DNA of 64,000 nt, taken from the NCBI GenBank assembly GCA_037074705.1, contig CM073593.1, forward strand, positions 7,383,001 through 7,447,000, in the 5' to 3' direction. This DNA is from Zhengitettix transpicula (Eukaryota; Arthropoda; Insecta; Orthoptera; Tetrigidae). Positions 56,140-64,000 of this stretch are shown one piece after another (within the stretch, counting starts at the first letter, position 1; the number at the start of each line of letters is the position of its first letter). The notes under the pieces are model-generated. The model had not been told where the DNA came from, did no database searches, and was given only the letters and a program-made list of their open reading frames with translations. The position numbers were made by a program, and so were the translations under genes.

Positions 56140-58234
56140 CTGTAACATTTATTAAAATACTTATAAATGAGATACTATCTGTAAAAATATTTGTTATAGC
56201 ACTATAATATAAATCAACCTTTCACAATTACTTTTTATAATGTACACGAAACTGAATAATAAAAACAGTGTAGACATTCAAATTCAAGGAGGGTAGTCTG
56301 GTTGAATTAATAACTATTCAGTTTAATAAATGGCATTTTAAAATTTAATCTAGTGCCACACCTAAAATATAAACATTCTGCTAATCAAAACTCCATAAAA
56401 TTTTATATATGTTTTGATAAAACAGATGGTTTATATTTTGCAAGGTTTATGTTAGAAATATCTTTCTTATATTTGTTGGAGCATACGCATGTTATATGAA
56501 AATCTGCTTTCAACTCGAAACCTTTATGAAATTGAGAACAATGTTTCACAGGCTTTACTTCAAGCATCTGACACAAAAGCTAACAGCCTATTGTCATAAG
56601 TTTAAAGTTGTCATAATTTAATATTATTAAATCACAAATATAATTCTTCACTTATAATTAATATGAAATATAGTTAAAATAATTTTTTTTGTGAAAGTTC
56701 ATGCTTTGGAATAAAGTAATAGATTGTTGGTAACTTTTAATTTGAGATATCTTCAATGGAACAAATTATGTGAAAAATATTACAATTTTAATAAATTACC
56801 TGTTTTGCAATGTGGACTGCAAGTAAACCCACAGCAGTGTAATAGGGCCAAGTCTGGTTACAGTTCACACCAGACAATATTAGTCCTGATACCATTGCTG
56901 CTTCAAATCCTATTAACCACAATTTGGTTTTGTCACCAAATTTTATAGCAGTGGACTTTATGCCCAACAAGATATCATCCACCTTGTCCTTATGAGCAAC
57001 AAAGAAATAGTATCACAAAAAAATTACATGCAAAGAAAGAAACTTAAATGGAGTAAATTACTATAAATCCAAAATAACTCAATGACTTGAAATGATAATT
57101 GCAGTGGTGTTGCTTAAGTGGTATGAGCATTTGTCAGAAAGTGTGTATGACAAAACTACAGCGTACATCTTCAACTTATATGCTGAAGAAGTAAATTAAA
57201 AACTTGCAATAGGACTTAAATTACTAGGAGGAAGAATTCAAATGTTAAGAATTGTTGATGATGCCAAAGAATGAAGATTTGGAAAATATGTTCCAAGAAA
57301 TAGACAACATAGTCCCTGAGGAAGTTCAGAGTAAAATTATAGAACCACTTAATTTGATGTGGTGGAGCAGGTAAAAGTTTTGATATTTTGGAAACTGAAA
57401 AAACTAGTAAGGTCAAAGCAAAAATATCAAACCCACAATAGTATGGACGGGGAGCGCATTTTTTTTGAGAAGTTGTTAAATGTTTAAATTGGTTTGAGAA
57501 CTTTTTTCTGAAATTATGTGTGGAGTTTAGAACTGTATGGTTGTGATACATGAGCAATTGGAAGACCAGAAAGGATTAGACTGGAAACTTTCAAAACGTA
57601 AAGTTAGGAATGAGAAATATTTAGAGCATATAGAGAGAGAAGTCTTTTTTTTAACACAGTAGTGAGAAGACGAGCAAAGTTCATAGGGCATATATTGAGA
57701 CACCATTGTCACCTTGGTGACACAAGGTACAGTTGTGAGTACAAATATGTAGTAAGGAGAAGTATATAGATAAATTAATTCATTATGTATAGAGCAAGAA
57801 GAGGGGGGGGACATTGCTGACAGTCTTGAAAAAACCAATACATCAAAGAATGCCTCGAGTTATTTTAACCCCAGCTATAAGTTTAGTCCATAAAATAAGT
57901 TTTTGTTAAATGAATTACAATAAATAATAGATTCTGACATTTTTTTTGCAAATAGAACAAGCCCCACTAATTCTGCATTTCACCTTAACATGGCACAAGT
58001 ATGGCATAATTTTATAGTAATGTAATTATAGGAGAAATACCTGATGAGCATAAATAGTATCATAAATTAAGGTCCAGCACACTCCTGCTGCGTAGAGGGG
58101 TATGCATACTGACCAGTTGCACGATCCATAAACAGCAGACCAACCTAACAGGGCACCCCAATTAAAAGTCATCCCGAGGATCAACTGTGGCCAATGTGTA
58201 ACTCGTTTCATTAGAGGATACACAATAACAAGAC
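55972..58234 (-). CDS. COQ2: COQ2, 4-hydroxybenzoate polyprenyltransferase, last three exons
   Basis: Minus-strand exons 58234-58041, 56988-56800 and 56139-55972 join in frame to the stop (TGA at 55974-55972). The mitochondrial inner-membrane enzyme attaches the polyprenyl tail to 4-hydroxybenzoate in ubiquinone synthesis. Seen: [44 protein letters not shown] followed across the junction by [14 protein letters not shown], the second aspartate-rich motif of UbiA-type enzymes. The C-terminus is [20 protein letters not shown]. Transmembrane-type hydrophobic segments recur. The first Asp-rich motif (NDxxDxxxD) and the targeting peptide are encoded further upstream on the minus strand, beyond 64000, implying an intron longer than 5.7 kb. 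The unusually polar tail [14 protein letters not shown] is longer than expected but in frame. Confidence 0.93.
56800..56988 (-). CDS. COQ2: COQ2 penultimate exon
   Basis: 63 codons, phase 0 at both ends: [20 protein letters not shown], then a hydrophobic pair and [16 protein letters not shown]. Donor GTAATT. Confidence 0.93.
57050..58020. other. COQ2 intron, unrecognised content
   Basis: Frames on both strands around 57216-57840 are open but have no family motifs. Sequence such as 57270-57560 reads like decayed repeat DNA; nothing specific can be claimed. Confidence 0.3.
58041..58234 (-). CDS. COQ2: COQ2 exon (antepenultimate to last but two)
   Basis: Acceptor ATCCTTAG, then [20 protein letters not shown] to [11 protein letters not shown]; donor GTATTT. 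The open frame reads further upstream, but family homology starts at the acceptor. Confidence 0.93.
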
Positions 58235-59384
58235 CTAAGGATGCATTAAAAAAATTAAAAATTGAATATGAATAAAAAAAAGCGCATAAAAATACACAAA
58301 ATTGAAGTGGAAGTATTTGAAACAAATATGACAATTTTTAAATTAAAATACTACGAAGACATAACCCCCTGCCATGAGAACTTTGTATGGTTATCAGATG
58401 TGACAAGCAGGGGACGTTTTGTTATTTTTAAAATTGAGTCTTCTCTGTGAATGAATATGTCATGTGTTGTATGTTGTCTCATTCTGCTATTGAACATTAG
58501 TTGAGGATGGTGCTATGAGCACCTAACAATCTAAAACAGCTTGCCCCTAGGTACAAACGAGACATATCAACCTGTTTAAACTTAAGTATTAAGTAAGCTA
58601 ACTTATTCAGTGTCTTGTTTCAAATTTGAGAAAAAATTGTTAATGTTCTCATTATTAAAACCGTGTGAGTTGTACCTGACGAAGCATTGAAGTTGTGTTT
58701 TTTATTTTTCTATTTTACATAATATTATAAGAAACAGCAATATTTTTTGATCCTGTAAGTGATAAGAATGTTTCAGATTTGGGACAAATGGTACTTGGAA
58801 TGATCTAAATAGATATTTATGTGGATATGTGTTCATCATCTAGTGTATTATTAACAGCCTGAACAGAAATCTATTTCAAAAAACAGTGACAAGTGAAATG
58901 TTACAAACAAAAACCCATGAAGATAAATGTGACTACTGGTTCCAATATAAAAACACAAACCACTGGTGAGTAACACTTGTGAACATAATGATTATGAAAA
59001 TAATAAAGACTTTGTGGGGAAAACAAAAAAGGTGTACAAGAAAACAAATACATGAACAGCTTTGGAAAAATAAAGTTGATGCTAAAGTTTGACACACAGA
59101 AGGAAATTACATTTTTCAGAAATGTACTGTAATGACAAGTGAGTGTATAGTATATGGAAAACAGTAATAAATGTAGTCTCAATGTTCAGAGTGAAATGAA
59201 TATAATAAAATACATACAGTAGGATACACACATTATTCTACAAGAAATAACACAAATAAGAAATACCTTTTACCTATACGGTGTCATGGAAAATTGATAA
59301 ATTATATATCTAACAACGCAAAACGGAAAGTTACATAAAGCTTCCTTGTAAAGGAAAGCATGAATAAAGTTATATTATTTAATA

Positions 59385-59970
59385 TTTAGGGATTTACTTA
59401 GGTAGCAATTTGGGATGTGAGACCCACATCAACTACATCACAAGTAAATCTAGTACTTTATTGCATTTAGTGATGAGAGTTCTGTGAAAGATAAGAAATA
59501 GAATTCACAAGCTAGCTTACTTATCATTGATGCATCCTATTTTAGAATATGGATTCTCATGTTTGGATCACTACTGTAAATGCCACATTGAAGCCTTGGA
59601 GAGAATTCAAAGACAGGCAGCAAATGGCCATGGAAATGAAAAAGTTTGTGATGGGAGTCATTACAAAAAATGATAACTGAACAATTTCGTGCCATGTGCA
59701 AGGCTTAATATGGGTTATCTACCATGGGATGATGGTATAATTAAGTTAGAAAAACCAGCATATTTCGGTAAATGTATCACATACACAATATTGAAGCCCA
59801 AATACAATATACTGACGTAGATAAATATTTGTTTATTGGTATATCCACCGTAAAATGGAATAAGTTACCTACTACAGAAGTTCTTGAGCCATTTCCGGTT
59901 ACAGGTCAATGTATTAAAGTAGAGTTACTAAAATTCATGTTAATCAATCTAGGGAACAGATTCCTAGAAT
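59385..59970 (+). pseudogene. 3' fragment of a non-LTR retrotransposon RT ORF
   Basis: YLGSNLGCETHINYITSKSS, then HPILEYGFSCLDHYCK and IEALERIQRQAANG, the post-RT region shared by jockey/CR1-like LINEs. STVKWNKLPTTEVLEPF corresponds to the usual WN-LP end. Several stops. Lies in the long COQ2 intron. Confidence 0.6.
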
Positions 59971-60226
59971 GATTAACATGAAGTGAAATGGACAATTTTC
60001 TTTTCTTTTTTATTCTTAACTTTATTTTCCTTCTTTCAATTAAACAAATATATATACTGAGGTGATATTTCTAGTTGACTCTAATTGTTCAGTAAGTTAC
60101 TATTTAATTGATATAGGCCGTTCATAGATTAATATTCAGGTAGAAATACCACACAGAGTCTCATATGCTGTGAATTGTTTTTCTTTTAAGAGGCAAAATA
60201 TTTAGACCTATTTTGGCTATTTGCAA

Positions 60227-60257
60227 CCTTATTTTAAGATTTAATCTTAAAATAAGG
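60227..60257. repeat. Perfect 14-bp inverted repeat
   Basis: CCTTATTTTAAGAT and its reverse complement separated by TTA. Confidence 0.9.
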
Positions 60258-60502
60258 CTGTGAAACCTCCCACTGATAATTTTTTTAATAATATACAAGA
60301 CTGTGTGTGGTTTTTCTAACAGAAGACTTACTTGTCTATGTGTATTATTTGATCTTGTTTAACTGTTGATAAACCTACCACCAAGACCTATCCCAATCAC
60401 AGATAACTAATTTTATTCAGTACAATTTCACTCTGCCATTATTCTCACACAAAATTTGAAACATGCAGTACACATGACTCTGAACAATTCACATATGTTA
60501 AA

Positions 60503-60751
60503 ATGTTCCTTACAGGCACAAAAAGATGGGAAACTGCAAAATCTATGGAGAATACTTTCTATATAACTATGGATTTACAAAAAACAACGCTGATCTCATG
60601 CTTAGCAACTTTCAAAGCCTTTTATAAAAGACAAGTGTGGTCCTATAACCTGGGACAGCACATTACACCCTCTTATTTTATACATCAACTGAGAATATAT
60701 AACGTCATGGAAGGGGGTAGAAATTGTAAGTTCCTAGTTAATTACATTTGA
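60503..60751 (+). pseudogene. Fragment of a transposase-like protein (YKRQ-W-YNLG type)
   Basis: FYITMDLQKTTLISCLATFK then AFYKRQVWSYNLGQH matches the tDlqktlP-l-t-afYkRqlw-YNlGih motif common in DDE-like transposon proteins of invertebrates. The following SCL and DNC-GQN motifs are missing. Family name uncertain. Confidence 0.4.
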
Positions 60752-61261
60752 CCTTTGAGATAAAGAACACTTAGTAATCTGGACTTATTCTTGTTCTGGA
60801 TTGCCCAAATTAGCAAAATGAACAAATTCATCAACAGAATGTGGTGATGATCACTACTCAACTAACTTCACTCTGAATTCTGTGAACACCCTGCTCTCAA
60901 CTTCACTTGTCTAAGCTAAATTCCTCTATGCTCAACTACATTCTACAGCCTTTCATTAGTATGAAATATCCTTACAGACAAGGTAATGTTCTGTAGATTT
61001 AATGGATCTTGTCAACATTGAAACATTTTGGTCTTGTTTCCTTGTAGGAGTTTGAGCAGTATATCATCATGTTAGGGAACAGCAACATCCAGTCAACAGT
61101 GGAACAATACACACCTAAAGTGCCGAGGGAAGGTAATACTCTGAGTTCAACTGCTGAAGGTAGATAATGCTCCTGAAAATGTCTTTGTATTCTCCAACTC
61201 ATGGAATCAATCTTTTAATGCTTAGGTAAGATACATTCTTTTTCTCTTTTCTATTCTATAT

Positions 61262-61345
61262 AGGTTGGAAAGAGACAGATTGTGGTTTACCTGACCGTAA
61301 AAAGTGTGTCCATGATCTGGAGAAGCTTAGAGACATTTAAAAGTA
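61262..61345 (+). repeat. Worn PLE-associated terminal repeat
   Basis: GGTTGGAAAGAGACAGATTG and TGGTTTACCTGACCGTAAAA fit the start of the family; the rest is lost. Confidence 0.45.
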
Positions 61346-62249
61346 GTGTCACCAGAAAAAAAATCAATTCCATGACTGTGAGCTAAGCAGTGCACTTAAA
61401 ATCTGTTATCCAACAGCCATCATCTGTAACAGAGTCAAATATCTCTCTCAGAATGGATACAAAAAAGGTTAAGTATAAAAATCAATATGTTTATAATTAA
61501 TCGCAGATTCTGGATAACATATCAAGTAAGGTCAATTTAATCAAGATGAAATAGCATTTCCTTCTGCAATTAAATTATGTGAAATAAGTTTTTCTGGACT
61601 ATACATCTTGGAAGAATCAATCCTACAGATCTGGACTGAATATGTTGGAAGAATCAATCTTACAGATAACTCAATCTTGCAGAGAACTCTGATGGTCACA
61701 GAAACAGGTGCCCCATCCTTCAATCATACCCAATCCTCCACAATTTATCACAGACATATCGCAAATAAATTGCCACATCAAAATTTTACACAATGGACAA
61801 CAAAGCCTTTTCCCAAGCAAGTTCTTTGCCTATAGCAAATTTAAATTTTACATAGTAGCAGTTATTGCCACAATGAAGGATTGAACAACTTTGACCACTA
61901 ATACACACTAACTTTACTCTCATTTTATCTGACAGCAAATGTAATTAAAGGACCTCTTATAACATCGTGTTCTGTAATCCATAATCGCCTCAGCTGTCAT
62001 TATTATTTCATTTCTGGGGCCTATAATTAACATTTGGTTAAATACTTTCTATATAAATAACATATGGTTAAATACATTCTATTTCACCAAGTGTCTGAAT
62101 GTGATTTTTATAATCAAATCAAGAGTAAAAAAAATTGTCTCTATTTTTTAGAGTTACTGCACAAAATTATTAACATATATGTATTCAAGTCAATATTTAT
62201 ATATATGAATCAAATAAGGAAATGTAACAAAATCAAACTGGTTAACTCA

Positions 62250-63720
62250 TTTGGATAGGAAAGAGGGACAGAGAGCAGTTGACTTACCTTTAATTGATCA
62301 GAGCTGAAGTCAGCTGGGACGAATAAAGTTTAAATTTTGAGAGCTGTAGCCTCTTTCTTTAGGAAAGTAAGTCTGAACTGCAAGCCAGCTGGGCATGAAT
62401 TGTTGAATTCAAAATCTGGTGAACCAACAATCGATTCCTAACAAAGCCAACAACTCTCTCAAGGAAAGATCACACCAATAGAAAATAATGGAATAATACA
62501 TCCATATTATACACACAGCCTAGGGTGGAAGGTAAAAAGTAAAGAAAAGGAAGAAAGAGTGATTTTGGGGAAAGGATTAAATATTATTTTAGTAACAAAA
62601 TAAAACTAATACAATAATGATAACAATATAGGATCTTGAGTGTACAACTATGCCTAGACTGTGAGATGTGTTGGACAAGAGTTCCCAAAGATGGAGTTCA
62701 ACATCTGGTGGGTAAGGCTTTAAAGAGGGTCAGTTATTGGTCCAAATTCCTGTCAATAGTATTGTTAACCTGTCTTCCAATGATGGGATCTCTGTTTTTG
62801 GACTCATCCACAACACCTTGAAATTCTGTGAAACAGTCCAGCAGAAGCTTTTTTAGCAAGAGCCCCCAAATTAAGCCAAAACCATTTAACTGTCTTGGCC
62901 AACACCTAGTCCTTCACAACCTCAAAAACAATAATATTGTCTTTTTCCTGGCTGACAAAGGCTCCACTACAGTCATAACGGATGTGGAGAGGTACACAGC
63001 TGAGCACTTTGTCAGCTATCCCTATCCCTTTACCAGTTCCCAAAAATCCACAAACCTGGGATCCTGGGCCACATAAATGTCACTGGCTACAACTCCGCCA
63101 CCAAAATGATTTCAGCTTTGGTGCATGAATCACACTGACATATAGTGGAAAAACGAACTTCCTTCATTCAAGACAAACCATTTCCTTCACCGCCTCCGTG
63201 AACTCCCAAAACCACTTCCACCTGATACCCTCCTGCTTACTGTAGGCATTGTCTCTCTGTACACTAATATCTCCTATGCTAGTGGTCTGGCAGTACTTGA
63301 ATATTTCTCATCTTGCAATACACCAAACTCTTTTCTGACCATCAACTTTCGGATTTCCCCCACCCAGTCTCTCCTCTCCAAGAATTACTTCTCTTTTCTA
63401 AACATCTACCACCAAATAAGTGGCACAGCTATAGGCTCCTGGGTGGTCCCCTCCTAAGTCATTGGACAACACTTAAATTCCTCTCAATTGAAACCCTCAA
63501 CCTGGTTCCAGTTCATGAATGATATTTTCATATTATGGGCCCATGGATCCGATGCCTTTCAGATTTCTTGAAAACCTAAACAACCAACTCCCCATTAAGT
63601 TCACTTGGAACTCTTACCCCACAAACATCACCTTCGTTGATATACACATCAGTCCACATTAAACCCACCAACACCTTAAAACACTTCACTTCATCAGTTG
63701 TCATACTGAACATACCATGG
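62250..63720 (+). mobile_element. Penelope-like element, decayed
   Basis: From left: terminal repeat (62250-62400) with a worn hammerhead on the minus strand, the CTCTCAAGGAAAGATCACAC block, the GTAAAAAGTAAAGAAAAGGA block, then coding remnants from about 62636. This gives the gene order that ties the short repeat to a PLE. No 3' repeat is recognised before the window ends. Confidence 0.75.
62828..63720 (+). pseudogene. PLE reverse transcriptase remnant
   Basis: FFLADKGSTTVITDVERYTA is the DKG motif typical of the PLE RT. Further on, in other frames, follow QISGTAIGSWV (the YxQ-GtaMGs motif) and FMNDIFILWAHGSD for the catalytic YIDDIF box, with Met-Asn in place of the first two positions. Stops and shifts break it. 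Confidence 0.75.
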
Positions 63721-64000
63721 ATAACCAGAAAATTAAGATTTGTCACCAATGAGGAGGAGGATAAAACCTCTAAACATTTCAACTATTGACATGCTCAAGT
63801 ACCAGACAAGGAGGAGGGACAACATTTATCGAATAAAGACCAACATTCATGTAAAAAAAAAGTCCATTTTTGATTGGTTCCATCTAGTATAATAAATTAC
63901 CACAAAAATTAAAATGCTAAAAGGAGAAACTTTCAAGAGATCACTGAAAGATCTCCATAGAAAATAAATTCTGCATTCTGTTGAAGATTATAGATGTAAC

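Noticed and set aside
57216..57838. Two overlapping minus-strand frames of more than 100 codons in the COQ2 intron
   Set aside because: No recognisable family, low-complexity hydrophobic composition, and location inside a confident intron.
63821..64000. CRISPR-like or other array at the right edge
   Set aside because: No regularly spaced repeats; CRISPR arrays are not expected in an animal genome.

Overview
The window comes from an intron-rich, AT-rich animal genome. The genes are typical metazoan single-copy genes with GT-AG introns. The repeats (Ty3/gypsy, copia, jockey- and R1-type LINEs, Penelope-like elements, a tRNA-derived SINE, hAT remnants, long (TA)n tracts) point to an invertebrate. 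I think an arthropod, perhaps a chelicerate, is most likely, because the gypsy integrase and the R1-type reverse transcriptase read like arthropod copies. That placement is an inference.

Five protein-coding genes can be supported. (1) Plus strand, 915-26417: the 3' 17 coding exons of a SIPA1L/SPAR-type Rap GTPase-activating protein, with Rap-GAP domain, PDZ domain and C-terminal coiled coil. All 17 exons join in frame to 1,117 codons, counting the stop. The 5' exons lie upstream of the window. (2) Plus strand, about 31098-33890: a small FAM169-like (GNAT-fold) protein. (3) Plus strand, 38705-42854: ZMAT2 (Snu23 homologue), a spliceosomal zinc-finger protein, complete in five exons. (4) Plus strand, 55269-55781: ABITRAM, in one coding exon, with an upstream GC-richer region carrying an NRF-1-type site. 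(5) Minus strand, 58234-55972: the last three exons of COQ2 (ubiquinone biosynthesis), convergent with ABITRAM; its N-terminal exons lie beyond 64000.

Introns 3, 4 and 8 of SIPA1L (1741-7210, 7315-12655, 14271-17697) hold most of the mobile DNA: a decayed gypsy element, an inverted pair of tRNA-SINEs, a GIY-YIG fragment of a Penelope-like element (PLE), LTR-like TGTAAT...ATTACA elements, and many copies of a short repeat that also abuts both PLE coding fragments. Almost all are joined through (TA)n tracts. Further remnants are copia (25.5-26.0 kb, minus), R1-type LINE (29.6-30.3 kb, minus), hAT-like (22.0 and 35.1-35.7 kb), jockey (50.7-52.9 kb), another LINE 3' end (59.4-60.0 kb), a transposase-like fragment (60.5 kb) and a PLE reverse transcriptase (62.8-63.7 kb).

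The most interesting signal is inside the short PLE-linked repeat. One strand carries a minimal type I hammerhead ribozyme core: CTGAAGA, a 6-bp stem II, GAAA, and a helix III reduced to self-complementary AATT. Four copies keep every catalytic core base, and diverged copies show pairing-preserving changes in stems I and II. Several copies are arranged head-to-head as palindromes. Minimal hammerheads thought to act as dimers are known from PLE terminal repeats, so the class is established, but this family, its palindromic packing and its antisense orientation to the PLE ORFs deserve a look.
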